Of a DNA stretch of 64,000 nt, positions 25,421 through 38,117 are shown one piece after another (the stretch's first letter is position 1; every line of letters starts with the position of its first letter). The position numbers and the translations under genes are program-made. The notes under the pieces are model-generated. The model saw only the letters and a list, made by a program, of their open reading frames with translations. It ran no database searches and had not been told where the DNA came from. Origin of the DNA: Antennarius striatus (Eukaryota; Chordata; Actinopteri; Lophiiformes; Antennariidae); the NCBI RefSeq assembly GCF_040054535.1, contig NC_090792.1, forward strand, positions 9,076,491-9,140,490. Reading direction: 5' to 3'.

Positions 25421-26899
25421 GTGTGTGAGAACCTTCACTGTGCCGAGCCTCTCTCTCGTACACCGCGGTCCCCAGGCACAACCACTGCTTTGTCCTGCCC
25501 TGTGAACACACACCCCTCCTCTCCTGGGTGCCTATGTTTGCCAGGGCCAAGGAAACACAGGGCCACCGCTCCTATTCTTATCCACATCGCTGCCCCTGCA
25601 ATGATGTTGTGTGTCAACGCGGTAAACTGTTTTTGATGTGGAACACACACATCTGATGCTGCAGGATAAATATTTAGTTTGGCGGTGATTTGTGATAAAA
25701 GTAATGAGTTCATCATCATTTTGTTTCTTGCTCAAAATCAATTAATCTCTCAGATGAAGTTAAAGAGTTTTTATTTAGAGGGAATGACATCGTCTTGGTC
25801 ATCTGGATGTGACTGGAGTGTGGGTATCCACCCTCTAACAGTAACAACCAGACTAAAAATGGAATAAAGCAGTAAGTGGATAAGAATCTAGCTGGTGGCC
25901 CCTTTGGGCTGGTGGCTGCTGCCTGCTGTCACACTACTCATTCCCCTCTGTGTCAGAAGGCTGCGAGGAGCAGCAAATGGTCCTTTCAAAACACACGGCA
26001 GCTGGAACACAGGGCAAAGGTGATTGCAGCAGTTGGGGGAGCACAGAGAGGGACAGGGGAGGAGGAGGAGGGGGCACGGGATGAGCAGCTGCAACCTCAA
26101 GCCCCCGTTTCTCCAAAGCACCACCATATCCAGCTTTAACAATTACAGAACATACTCCAGACAATGTTAGTGCGTTAAGAAATTTTTGATTGTGTTTTAA
26201 TTCTGCCAAAATACACCAGCACAAGTCTTGTCTTAGGACAATTTGTGCCAAATAAATAAGAGCCAGGTCATGGTGTGATGTGGACAACTTGTTGTGGTGC
26301 AGGTTAAGATAGTAGAGCCTTTAAAAAAGCACAGTGAAGAATGGAGTACTGAACACTGTTTTTGCCAACAAGAAAACTACCTTCCTAAATTTTTTTCTTG
26401 TTCTTTTTTGCTCTAAAATCCCCTTTTTTAAAATAGAAAATGCAAATTTCACAAAGTCAATCCTCATTGTTCGTGTTTGATGTCATAGTGCATGCACCGT
26501 GGTAGATGTCAGAATGATATCTCAAAAATAGATTTAAAATAAACAAAACCTCATCCTCCTGTAATCAACTGGAATCAATTGGAAACAGAACATCTTTAAA
26601 CAAGGGCTTTGTTTTTCCGACACAGTCTATTAATTTCGAAATTACTAGCATTTTTTTTTTTCAGTTATGTGAATATTCTCTTAGACAGTAAAAGCTCCTT
26701 TTTTTTTTTCCAAATTAGAAGTAACATTTTAGGGAAACTTGAAAATCAAATTTTCCTGCTGGAATTTATCTTTCTGTTAAAAAAAAAAAAAAAGAAAAAA
26801 AAAAGAGAAGACCACAGAACACTTTCAAACTTGCAGTACTGATGATTATTCTGACTGTCTGGCGCCACGTTTTTCACACCGACCTCCACCCTGTTTGTG

Positions 26900-27189
26900 G
26901 GACAGGTGTTTCACCGTGACAGCCAATGGATGTTCCTTGTGAACTCTGCTACTTGCTGCCGCTGTGTGAATCCACGGAGTAGTACAGAAGTTATTGTGGT
27001 GACGCGATATCGCGAGATTTGTGCCGTTATCAACCTGCTTGACACACAAGCAGCGCTGAGAGCAGCCTGCTTCACCAGGGTCGGACTGAAGCTCAAGAAA
27101 CAACAAGGAGAAGCGAACATCTGGCTGCACATCATGAGAGGACATCGGGGCTTCTGTTAGAGAACACGACGAACTGGACTGGAATAAAT
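26900..27189 (+). promoter_or_regulatory. zbtb42: zbtb42 promoter and untranslated first exon
   Basis: CpG-enriched segment upstream of zbtb42. It has an inverted or direct CCAAT element (AGCCAATGG near 26920) and the 12-bp palindrome CGCGATATCGCG at 27004-27015, overlapping TCGCGAGA at 27010-27017. TCGCGAGA is a half of the TCTCGCGAGA promoter element bound by ZBTB33-like factors. A consensus donor, AATAAAT|gtaagtacgg, ends a probable exon at 27189. That exon would join the acceptor at 28484. In the reading frame of the BTB protein this exon carries a TGA near 27134 and no later ATG, so it is non-coding. Confidence 0.6.
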
Positions 27190-28498
27190 GTAAGTACGGT
27201 GTTTTGTTGTTTTTTTTTTGTGCTTTGTGAATGGAAAAGCGAAAGTTAAAGGAGTCCCCTCCGTCGCTTCGTTCAGCGCTGTTGGCTTTGCTGCGAGTTC
27301 CTCTGCTGTTTAAAAGGCTCCCAGCAATGCGTTTCCCAACACGGACATGGAGCTCGGTTTACTGCGCCTCGGGCTCTCCTGTCTCCTGCTGAGTTTTCCT
27401 TTTTCTTGAAAAACTAAATATTGGATTACCGATGCGCTCAAAATTAAACGTACACATTCCTCTCGACATCGTCTAACTTTAACAATCAGTTAATTCGAGT
27501 TTGTTTTTTTTTGTTTTTTTCTCTCCCACCGACCATCTGCCTTTCCTGGTTGGAATTAACCCCCTTCAAACAAATATTTCACAGTTGTGCGCGTCTGGCG
27601 TGCGTAAAACGCGTAAAGGAGCCACACTGGGTTTTTTTAGTCTCGTAAGTGATGTCTCATTTTCCTTGGTGAGAATTTAGCCAAGTCGTGCAATCTTATG
27701 ACATTACAGAACAATTTTTGAGAAGTTGTGCGTCTTGTCTGGAATGCGTCGACCGGAATTAACATATGGCTTAAAGGGGAGCACAGCTGGAGGTAGCGTT
27801 TCCATTGCGGTGATGTCAGAGCAGCTGACTCCACAGCTTGCAGTGTAATTAGCAAGCAGGGCACCAGTTTACCCAGTCTGCACTGGCCTTGTGATTTTTC
27901 GTTTTGCTTCTTTCCCCTCGACCGTCCAGTGGTATTATTCCCAGTTTCACTTGCGTATTATGTTAAAAAAAAAAAGAGAGAGAGAAAAAGAAACAATCAA
28001 AAGACGCTGTTTGGCGTGCGCCCGGAAACGAGATTGCGCGTTAACTTTCATTGCATTTTTGAAGATCGTGAATTAATACTTGCTATAAAACGGACTGAAA
28101 ATGGGCAATTTAAAGAGTGGGTTCGTTTCCACTGTGACACATGGGCTTGAGTTCCGCGCAGCGTGCGCCGCTCCGCGGGAAGGAATGTGGGGGATTTATG
28201 ATGTGAAGTTAGTTATTGAAGTTATTGATGTATTCGTTTACATCCGTTCTAAATGTCTGTATCAAAAGTTGAACTTGCGGATGAGTTTGTGTAATTTAAA
28301 ACGTGACAGCTTGAAGAACTTGTACGTTAACTCATACTTTAAAATCATTTGCACCCGTGCGTTAAAGTTATTCTTTAGTGCATGCGGTTACTGAGTGTTC
28401 GACTCTCATGCGCTGCAGTTCCGCGTTGCCCTCGAATGGCTTCACTCCGTTTATCCAGTATCCTGTTTTTCCTGTTTTCGCCAGGTTATGAAGGAAGA

Positions 28499-30091
28499 AT
28501 GGAGTTCCCAGACCATAGCCGCCAGTTGCTGCAGTGTCTGAGTCAGCAGCGTCACCAAGGTTTCCTCTGTGACTGCACTGTTTTTGTCGGCGAGGCTCGA
28601 TTCAGAGCGCACAGAGCCGTGCTGGCCTCCTGCAGCATGTACTTCCATCTCTTCTACAGGGACCAGCTGGACAAAAGGGACGTTGTGCATCTCAACAGTG
28701 ACATTGTGACAGCCCCGGCTTTCAGTCTACTTCTTGAATTTATGTATGAGGGGAAGTTGGAATTCAACAGCCTCCCGGTGGAGGATGTCCTGGCAGCAGC
28801 CAGTTACCTCCACATGTATGATATAGTGAAAGTGTGTAAAGGCAAGCTGAAAGATAAGGAACTCTCTGCTCTGGATGAGAAGATGAGTGAGGGTTTGGGA
28901 CTCAGCTGTCTGGACAGGGAAAATTCTTCAGACAGTGAGCTGCACAGTAAGCAGCTCAACCGGCGACAGCTCCAGACACAATCTCAGGGGCTACACAGGG
29001 CCCCCCCGGTGGAGGACTTTGACATGGACAACAGTGAAGTCAGGCTGGCTGTCACAGATTGTGATAGGTCTGCACAGAGCAGGCAGAAGGCAAACGGTCA
29101 CTCTGGCAGGTCCCCGAACCTTGTAGGTGTCAATTATGTGTCAGCAGAGGCCGAGCCCTGTGTCCAAACAGCTGGAAAAACAAAAGCGGATGTCAGTAGT
29201 TCCACCGTATCACTGTCCCAGAGGTCCCGGGCTTCAGATGACATGGACTGTGCACTGGATTTGTCTTTCAAGCCTCTGTCTAGCAGAGAATCCTTACACC
29301 CCTCCTACGTCTCGGGACAGCTGGCCCTCGACAGCCAGCAGCAGGGCACTGAGCCACTTGTTAAAGACGAACACGACTTGCTGTCAGAGCAGGAGGACAG
29401 TGAGCCGATGAGCCCTGAGAGCCAGCGCTTTGGGAATAGTGCCAGGAGCTCTGTGGTGACAGGGTTCGCTGCCCTCTTCCCAGGCAACAACGGCTCCACC
29501 GCCGCCCTGCTCTCCCAGGAGGAGGACCTGATGGACGAAGAGGGGGAGGCCTGCAGAGGGAGGGAGAGCGCCCCAGGCAGGGAGGTAGAGGAGAGGAGGG
29601 GTAGGCTACTGGGGGACAGCGAGGAGGAGGAGGACGACTTGGCCTCTTCAGATATCTCAACCTCCAGCGGGGTGCTGCTGCCCCCAGGGCAACAGGTGTG
29701 TGTGTGCCCCCTCTGCAGTAAAGTCTTCCCCAGTCCCCACGTTCTACAACTCCACCTCAGCTCACACTTCCGCGAGAAGGACGGCGCCCGCTCTAAGTTG
29801 TCGCCTGACGGCTCAGTCCCCACCTGCATGCAGTGCAATAAGACCTTCTCCTGTATGTACACCCTTAAGCGTCACGAGCGCACACACTCTGGCGAGAAGC
29901 CATACACCTGTGGCCAGTGTGGCAAGAGCTTCCAGTACTCTCATAACTTGAGTCGACACGCTGTGGTCCACACCCGTGAGAAGCCTCATGCTTGTAAGTG
30001 GTGCGAACGGCGCTTCACCCAGTCTGGCGACCTCTATCGCCACATCAGGAAGTTTCACTGCGGCCTTGTCAAGACTCTCGCCATTGGATAA
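28499..30091 (+). CDS. zbtb42: BTB/POZ and C2H2 zinc-finger repressor ZBTB42
   Basis: One coding exon of 530 codons, starting [20 protein letters not shown]. It is a sequence-specific nuclear repressor of the ZBTB18/ZBTB42 pair. The BTB domain covers residues about 14-118 ([36 protein letters not shown]). A CtBP-like ALDLS motif is at 252-256, and an acidic/serine stretch lies before the fingers. Four C2H2 fingers start near residues 403, 443, 471 and 499, with SGEKPY and TREKPH linkers after fingers 2 and 3. Finger 4 ends [16 protein letters not shown]. The start was chosen because it is the first in-frame ATG after an upstream in-frame stop in exon 1. The acceptor at 28484 is followed by GYEGR, like the residues before MEFPDHS in long ZBTB18, so an alternative N-terminus is possible. 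ZBTB42 is preferred over ZBTB18 because it sits next to akt1 and has CKGKLK and the short tail. Confidence 0.9.
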   Translation: MEFPDHSRQLLQCLSQQRHQGFLCDCTVFVGEARFRAHRAVLASCSMYFHLFYRDQLDKRDVVHLNSDIVTAPAFSLLLEFMYEGKLEFNSLPVEDVLAAASYLHMYDIVKVCKGKLKDKELSALDEKMSEGLGLSCLDRENSSDSELHSKQLNRRQLQTQSQGLHRAPPVEDFDMDNSEVRLAVTDCDRSAQSRQKANGHSGRSPNLVGVNYVSAEAEPCVQTAGKTKADVSSSTVSLSQRSRASDDMDCALDLSFKPLSSRESLHPSYVSGQLALDSQQQGTEPLVKDEHDLLSEQEDSEPMSPESQRFGNSARSSVVTGFAALFPGNNGSTAALLSQEEDLMDEEGEACRGRESAPGREVEERRGRLLGDSEEEEDDLASSDISTSSGVLLPPGQQVCVCPLCSKVFPSPHVLQLHLSSHFREKDGARSKLSPDGSVPTCMQCNKTFSCMYTLKRHERTHSGEKPYTCGQCGKSFQYSHNLSRHAVVHTREKPHACKWCERRFTQSGDLYRHIRKFHCGLVKTLAIG

Positions 30092-33000
30092 AACACCTCT
30101 CTGCATTGCCATGACAGGAGACGGAATGTCTCTTTCAAATACTGAGTAATACTACTGAACAATTACCCCATAAATATTCACATGTTGGCAGTTTGTCGGA
30201 GACATCTTTTTTGGAATCTATCCACTGGGACATTTTTCAATATAAGGATGTAGCAGATTTACAAGTGGAGCTGTTTTCTCTGCAGGACTGTGTCATAAGC
30301 ATCCATGGGGGGTTAGGACTAGGCAGTTGAAGGAGCACAGGCTGTTTTGATGAAGGTGAAACTTGAGTTGGATCCCTGTTGGATGAAGTTTGAACAAATC
30401 AGATGATGCACTTCTTTGTTTCTGTCTCGTTTGTGTCAGTCTGGGTTTGTGGAGTATGATTGCTGAAAGCATCCCATGTTTGCAACCTGTAATGAGCGAT
30501 TGCTACTGATAGCTAATGCTAACATATGTTAATACAATCCTCAGAATGAGTGAGACATTATTTGTGCACATGGGAGATCAGAACCGTCCGTGAGTAGAAA
30601 TATATAATTTCTATTAACTCCTACATTATTATTATTATTTATTTTATTTGGAATTTGTTTAGTCCTTAACAAGTAAACTATCATAAGGCAGCAAAACTAG
30701 TGAAGTCTGACTACTGGAAGCATAATAATACTGTATGTATTTTTTTTTTTTGAAGTAGAATTTGTGTTTGGTTGAAATGAAGTTGGTTGCAAGTTTGTGT
30801 TGTTTCTAACAAGAAGCAAGCAGACCATCACATCACCTTATTTCTTTCTTGCCTTTGGGAGAGCTCTTTAGTTGCAAATGTGAGTCATCACATGTTGATT
30901 GGACGGCCATCTAATTGCTATGTAAAGAAAATATGTATAATGAGAGGAGACTTGGAAAGAGTTAAAAGCTAATGCCTGTAACACTGGTGCCTACTGAAAT
31001 TCTCAACATGCCACCTTGTGTGCTTACTTTAGAAACAATGAGGAATACGGCCATGCCTTCTCATCAATTCAGGTCATTTGTAATTCAATAAGTTGTATTA
31101 CACTCCTCATACCAGGTGGTAACAAACATAACTGTCCACTCTGGAATGCCAATTGATTCATGACTTTCCTTAATAAAATTATTTACAAGAATGTAATAAA
31201 TCTATGTAGCTCAACCTCTTGACAAATTACTGTTTATCACCTCTTTTGGGTTTTAAGCAAACGTTAAATTACCTTGTTGTGTCCTGGTATGTAAAGCGTA
31301 CACTGGTGACACACGCCATCAGGCAGGGAGGGGGCAGCTGTTAACAGGTGGATGTTCAGTACTTCATGCTGTTTGCCTAACAAAGATGTTTGCCACGTGC
31401 TGTTCACTGGAATTTACTGACTTTATTCCACTGAATTAACCCTTTCAACACATCATATCTTCTAATGGCATATGTTTAAGTTACTACTGAATTTGGAGCT
31501 CTTAGTGATTCCCTCTGTCTGTTCACTCAAAGGCTGTATGGATTCTCGACACGGACATTGGCACTAAAAAGCTCTTGATATTTGTCTAAATTGTCCTGAG
31601 AAGACTTGATCAAAATTTATTTATTAGTTTGACTTTTTCAGGGTTTATTTAGGTGTAGTCCTTATTTCTATAAGCTTGAAAGACGTCACGTCTTGCCTAG
31701 CAATCTTGGTACTCATCAACTGGTTTTGGGGCTGTTTGTTTATTTTCTGTGTGCAAATCAAATTACTGTAATTGTGTTTTAATTTACTGTGTAGACATTT
31801 CTGCGCAGTATTCAAGATTTGTCACATGGAACATAGAGAAGCACTTGTTTTAAGCATGCATATAGTTTTCAACACTATTGTCTAGGCTGCTATTTCTTAT
31901 TACATGTATATTTATTGTAAATATATATTCTATTTATCAAACTGTTTGTTTTACCATGTTACAACACATATTAGATGGAGAGAGTCGGGTGTCTTATTAA
32001 GGCTGCAGTCTCTTAAAGCGTCACGTCTTCCCCAGGTTCCTTTTTATTCCGAGACTCAAATTGGACTCACGGCAAATCGGAACAGTTAATACCTCTCTGA
32101 GTGCTGTTCTGCCACAGGAGACAGTTGTTCACAAGAACAGCCAGACTGATACAGCACTGGCTACCTATAGAAATTAGACAATACAGGCATTGTCCCACCC
32201 CCTGCCAAGTCCCAGGTAGTTCTCAAGGGATCATTGTGTTCCTCCTTCCTCCCCATGAGGAGAAAAGGCAGCACAAGTCTCTCTTTGCACTTTTCTGTAT
32301 TGAATGGAGACACTGGAATGTGAGAAATGTATTTAGCAAAGGGAGACCAAGGACACTGTAAACAGGTGTATAGTTTAGAACATCAACGAACACCCCTCAC
32401 CACCCCAAACCCCACCAACCCCAGTGTGCAGTAGATAACTGCTTCATTGTTCTTCTACATTGCACAGATACCACAGTGAATTGATTGCACATCTTGCAAG
32501 AGAATATCAGATTAATCCAAGTATTGTTTTCCAAGTTCTTGATTCTGAAGGGTAGTTGAGATTGACATTAACATGTGTGGCAACCGTGACCTCAGAGGTC
32601 AGGTGTAGTTGCTGATAACTTGCCCATTTCATCTGTGTTTTTGTATCTTTCATGTTAATCATCAAAACATCTAATGAGACGCGGAGATGAATTCATGTAT
32701 GATTTCTCAGCATGTCCATCATTTGTCAACATTTTGTAAATAGAGGAGTCCAAGTTGAGAATTGAGCCATTTCTCTCAGTAGATGCAATCTGTTTTCATT
32801 CTCGCCTGTGACCTTTTTTCAGCAAGCCCTATGGCTTGAGTGAATGAGGCTTGTTTGTTCGTTTGGATGGAGAAATGGAGAAATTGCACAAACACTCCAA
32901 TTATTTCATTAGTTGGATCATTTTGGTCAGTGGTCAGACCAAAAGAGATTTCAGATGCTGCCTAGTGCTAATGATGTGTATTTCAATCAGAAAACAGGAA

Positions 33001-34200
33001 TGTAGATTTGGTTTTCTAAAGGACATTTATTAAAAGGTGCAAATTAAATTGCTTGATTCGCTAATGTACAGGTAGAAAAACTAACAATATGTGAAGAATT
33101 TGTTTCTTTTTATTGTTTGCTGTTTTTATTTATACCTCCAGAATGGTCACCAAATGTGCCTTGTAGACACACAGATAGGTGTTGCATCTGGAGAGGCCCT
33201 TTTTCTACATTGTACATCCGGACTGTAGTGGTAAAGCTCACATCACTGCAAATGTGGCCCACTGCAGTGACTCTCAACTGCTGTTCTCATTTTTTTTTTA
33301 AATATTATATAAAAATGTTTAATCATACAAATTTAAGGTTTAGAAAAGTTTAGTTGATTAATTTTTGCTGCTTTCTGAGACATTACGTTGATGTTTTGAA
33401 GATTTATTTGACCATTTTAGGTTTATGTGAATAAATCTGTTGTTGACATGTTCAACTGAAGACAAGCATTTTTGAGATTTGGCTTTTAGTAGCCAACCAC
33501 TGGGAACTTAAAGTCCAGTTCTTTAGTTAATGTCACTGTTGAATGTGAAACACTGAGATGTTGATTGTCGACTTGTAGGGAAAACGGTGCTCCTCTTGAT
33601 TGAGTGCTGTTTACTGAACTCATGCTGTATGATCTCTAGGTCTAAAAAATGACTTTACAGATACTGGATTTTTGTCCTCTGCAGGTTACAACTGTGAAAT
33701 TGTGCATAATCATGGAAAATATTTATTATTGCTTCTTTTGCAGCATTTGACTGTCTCAGTTTTAATTTGGTTTAAAAAAAAGAAAAAGGCTTCTAAATGT
33801 CAAATGAAATTTTTTTAATAGAATTTGTAGAAGTGCCATTAGAATTTAATATAATTTTTTAATAAGAAATGTATATTTTATAGTAATCGATTGCTTCAGT
33901 GTTAGTGGTGTAGAGATTAGAGGACAATCTTTATGCAGAAATGACATTTGTTAGATATCGAAGCAAATTACATTGATCCATAACTGTATTCGCATTTTCT
34001 TTGTTTTTGCTTTTGGAGTGTGCTTGTGTGTGTGTGCCGTGGAAATGTGACAATCTTGATTTAGGACTTTCTTAAGATTATGCATAGAATTAAATGGAAC
34101 AAATCTGTGTCTTTGTGTGGATTTGATTCATTCACTAATTTGTACTGTCACACATATTTTCACACAATTTCAGACCATGCATTAGGAGCATGAGTCAAGG
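30092..34200 (+). other. zbtb42: zbtb42 3' UTR and downstream flank
   Basis: AT-rich sequence without open frames of note. AATAAA occurs at 31172-31177, 31195-31200 and 33430-33435 on the plus strand, so the 3' UTR could be about 1.1 kb or 3.3 kb long. ZBTB18-type genes often have long 3' UTRs. No repeat or second gene was recognised here. Confidence 0.45.
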
Positions 34201-37200
34201 TTTGAATTTCATAATGAAAAATAAAAAAAGTAAAGGCTTTTGATGCACTGACAAAAGAATGTAACAGAGGAGCCCTCGTCTGGCACATAGCAGCAACAAT
34301 GAGCCAGACAGTGTGTGTGTGGGAAGCGCTGTTTTGTGTACAGAGACAACAGAAAGTGATAATACTGCTGGTTTTACAGGCCGACTCTTACTGAAACCAT
34401 AACCCAAGCTCAAGGACAGGGCAGCCTCAAGATGTGCTCCCATTGTTCCAGGTTACTTGCTAATGTTCCCAAATGAGATAAACCTGGAATTACAGAGCTA
34501 GTTGGCTTTGTTGTGTAATTATGACTACAACTCAACTTGTCTCTGCTACAGCAAACACAAGGCTGCATCGATTTGTAAGTAAGTACAATCTATATAAGAA
34601 ACTTCAAGTCAATTCGCTGGACAATCTCAATGGCGAGAACTTTTAATTATTTCCCTGCTGCACCATGAAAGAAATCCAGCTGCTCTGCAACGTGATCCCA
34701 ATGGGGATGTGCTTGGGTTCCCACCACCCTCCCCCAATCCCAGCTCACCCATTCTGGGAACACCATATAGACGTGGGCCGCATCCAACTGCCCCTGCCCC
34801 CATCTATCCTACCTCCACCCCCACATGTCCCCAAAACCACGGCCCCAAACCTCGGCCTCATCCCACCACTCTATTGTGCGCGTGGGTAGTAGCTCAGCCA
34901 GACTATTGTCTGGCCCGGCTCCCCAGCACGTACTTTATGCACAAACAGACGACACGGCGGCGCTAGCCAGGCAGCGCCAACATAAAGAAAACAATGTCCT
35001 CCCAAGATCATTCATAAACACCATGAACAGCCCCAGCCAGCTCACAGTAAATAAGGGCCCTCTGCTCCGCTGCAGCCACTTCACCCTGTAAATATCCACA
35101 GCAGCAGGCCTCAGTGCGTTCGCTGGCACCAACTTCTCACATCTGCCTAACTGAGATCCGAGGCTTAGGCTGCCTGGTGTGTGTGCGGGATTCTTGTGGA
35201 CCAAAACCTTCACATGGAAAGTCGGGGCCATGTGATAGGGCTTAGCAGCAGGGTGACGAGCTTGGATATGTGCAGTGTAACTCGATGGTGTAATAAAACA
35301 TTCCTCTCGGAGGCTGAAAGCCTGGCTCATTTAGCTGTGTGAGTTTTTGTGTATTTGTTTAGAGGATCTTGAGAGAAGTTTAGAGGAAAGTTGTACATGT
35401 CCACCACCTCAACAAAACCAGCGGTGGGAGCCCTTGACCTCCTAGGGGACGCGCTGCCAGGGACAGCTGGTGTGGCCTCTGTTTATTTATTTATTTCTTA
35501 ACAAAAGACAGGTGGTCACACTTGAAAAGGGCACAAAAACAGTCAAACATGCACTTGTGTACAGGCAGAACACGCACACACTGGCAATTTCTTTTCCATC
35601 TCCACATGCATATGGTTATCATACATTTAATTTTGGAGGAGCCGCCCTTTTGACTTTCAGAAAATAAAAATGACAATATGCCCTCCAAAATAGTCTTATG
35701 CACAAATAGGTACCAGCTGGTTGTGCCACAAACACACACACACACACACACACACACATTTGATGCAGTAAATATATTCTTTATCAATCAAATCTCAAAC
35801 TGGACGGAAAACACCACAAATCAAGTGTGACAAGTGCATAAATATATGTCAACTAGTGCTCTCACACTGGGTTTGCCTTTTTTGGAGTGGTTCACCCTGA
35901 CAGTGCCAAGACAGTGTGTCCTTGGTCCACTATACAGCTGTCACTTACTCACACTCGTTGACACATATTTATAGCAGCAGCATCACTGGGCTCGACACAC
36001 TGAGACCACAGCTGGTCCCCGAAAGAATGGGTGAAAGACAAAGCCACGTGCTCCCGCTGGCCGACTGCATTTGGTCCTGTCTGGAGCACTGTGGGTGATT
36101 GTGTGGTCCTCTTCCCTTTTGCAGACATGCAGCCATACATGTACCAGAGAGAAGCTGGAGGACCATTCATCAGGGGTGGGGTGAAGGAGACCACAACCCT
36201 TTTTTCCCCCATTCTCTTGTTTTGAAGGTACATAAACACATCGATTCATAATACAAGGCAGGGGTGAGGTGGGAGTCCACTTCAATGTTTTTTTGTAATC
36301 AGATTTGGGAAAGCATGTGATTGACCAGAAGAATGGTGAATGACTCACAAGATTCTGCTCTTTTCTCAAATCTCATTTTCAGTCCTCACTCCCTTCTAGA
36401 TGGATGTTTACCAAAGGAGCATTCAATTTGATGATAAATTACAAGAATCTATCAGAAAAAATAAAATAAAATGATGGATGAGAAAGATTCACAGGTGTTT
36501 GAGTAAACTCAGTGTAACTCAACTGATGGGACAAACCTAGAGTGCTGCGGGACATCAGTGGAGAGAAAAGAGAAGATGAAGATAAAGGTCCTCTCTCTTT
36601 AGTATTTCTGTGTGTTCATGTATACAGTAGGATGTATAACAAATTTGCTAGCTCAGAGAAACCATTCATCCAAAAATAGAAAGGACACATTTTTCCTCTT
36701 TAGTAGTTTCATGCTGGACTGTTTTTTCCACTGCACTAAAATGCATCAGTGTGAACATTTTTTCATTGACAAGATATTGGTGCTTGTGACAATGAAGCAT
36801 TTTATGTCTTTTCCTTGAACTGTGTGTCCTGGTGTAGCCTTGTTAGCTGGCCTACCATCAAAGGTTAGATGTATGATTGCTTTGGCACTTCCATGTACCT
36901 CCTGCTTCAAACTGCCTGCAACATAGTCTGAGGATTATCTTTGCTAGTCAGGTATATAAATGCCTTTTGATGTGGTTCTAGTTCCATTATATTCAGGGTG
37001 AGGCAGACATCTTCAGAACTAACAACAACATATCTCCAGAGGATAAATATCACTGAAGGTAATATGAAAATATGTGATTCTGCTTGTCCAAGCTCTACAT
37101 CATTAAAAAATGTATTGTTTTGCACAGTAAATTCTGGTACCAAAATTCTGGACTAGAGAGAGACAAATTAAACAATAATAATAATTGCATTTTCTGGGTT

Positions 37201-37371
37201 ATGTGTTAGAGTGAGAAGCATATCACTGCTGCTACAGCCGTGTGCCAAATATTTAATATAGATTGAACCTACTTACAGGTGTGTGTATGTATGTAGAGTA
37301 TATGAACAGGAAACCAATGATGATTGTATGTATATTCAGTAGAGCTCCACCTCTACCTGTCAGAGGTGGAG
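34201..37371. other. Intergenic spacer, no gene seen
   Basis: Contains a C-rich block (34720-34860) and a GC-richer patch near 34930-34980. A CA microsatellite occupies 35732-35758. A small inverted repeat with 10-bp arms (37345-37354 and 37362-37371) closes the segment. No convincing exon was found on either strand. Confidence 0.55.
35732..35758. repeat. (CA)n microsatellite
   Basis: About 13 uninterrupted CA units in the spacer between zbtb42 and siva1. Confidence 0.95.
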
Positions 37372-37645
37372 TGGTCTTCTACTTACAGGTGGTTATTGGT
37401 TTGGTACTCAGTCCTGCAGCTCATATGCCTTAGGTGAGATATTTGGGCAAGACATTGAACCCCAGATTGCTCCCAGTGGCTGTTACACTGTTGTGTGAAT
37501 GGTTACCACGCCTAAAGAGCTGGTGGTTCCTGATATCACCAATGTATGAATGTTTGTGTGAAAGTGTGAATGTTGGCTAGTATTGTGAAGCACTTTGAGT
37601 AATCAGACTAGAAAAGAACAAAACAAGTAAAGTCTATTCACCATT
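37372..37645 (+). repeat. Decayed SINE-like dispersed repeat
   Basis: Carries the order of motifs seen in a very common teleost repeat: TTGGGCAAGACATTGAACCC, CAGTGGCTG, TGTGTGAATG, CCAATGTATGAATGTTTGTG, AAGTGTGAATG, TGAAGCACTTTGAGTAATC and a CTATTCACCATTA tail. It is non-coding, heavily diverged, and lacks clear target duplications. Confidence 0.6.
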
Positions 37646-37664
37646 AATGTCTGCCCAGTTTGCG

Positions 37665-38050
37665 CATTATGCATAATACAGGTATATTCAGGATATTTGT
37701 AGAGAATGTGTTTTATGAATGTCCAGTATATAACTTATCTCTCAGTAATTCTTGTGTTGTTCAGTTCATACAGAATGTGATTTTGCAATGTGTATGGCAG
37801 ATGAACTATGTATTTATTCAGTATCTACAATAAATGTAACATATTGAGTATTTAAAGTATGCAGTTTCTAAAGCATGAATGTTTTTATTAAAACTAAATT
37901 TCTTGATATACTATGTACAGTACATATTTAATACAGTATATACAGTATACACAGCTGTATTCAACCAGTATGAACAGTGTGTATTTGTACAATATGTAAA
38001 ACATTTGTTTAACATATACAGTACTTCCAGTATGCACAGTATAGGCAATA
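37665..38050. repeat. Degenerate CAGTAT-rich tract
   Basis: About 385 bp in which CAGTATA, ACAGTACA and close variants recur at irregular 10-40 nt spacing, most densely from 37910 to 38045. It looks like an old short-unit tandem or scattered motif array. No open frame of interest. Confidence 0.45.
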
Positions 38051-38117
38051 TTTCCAAGTTGCCTGGATAGTTAACTGCAATTACTAATTAGCACAAACAA
38101 AATATATCCATTTACCA

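Larger units (their letters stand above)
22213..26850. other. Intergenic/upstream region between akt1 and zbtb42
   Basis: AT-rich single-copy sequence with no recognised gene. It contains an ATAA microsatellite, an interrupted CTC repeat (23798-23885), a stem of 14-bp arms (24506-24592), a CT-rich tract (25374-25420) and A/T homopolymers (26651-26663, 26779-26805). Short open frames in the CTC and CT tracts are compositional. Confidence 0.6.

Noticed and set aside
28382-28498. Earlier in-frame ATG for zbtb42
   Set aside because: Positions before 28485 are intronic: a clear acceptor (TTTTCGCCAG) precedes 28485, and the upstream residues do not resemble ZBTB18/42.
29305-29862. A 185-codon minus-strand open frame
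   Set aside because: Lies wholly antisense to the zbtb42 coding exon and reflects its Ser/Glu-rich codons.
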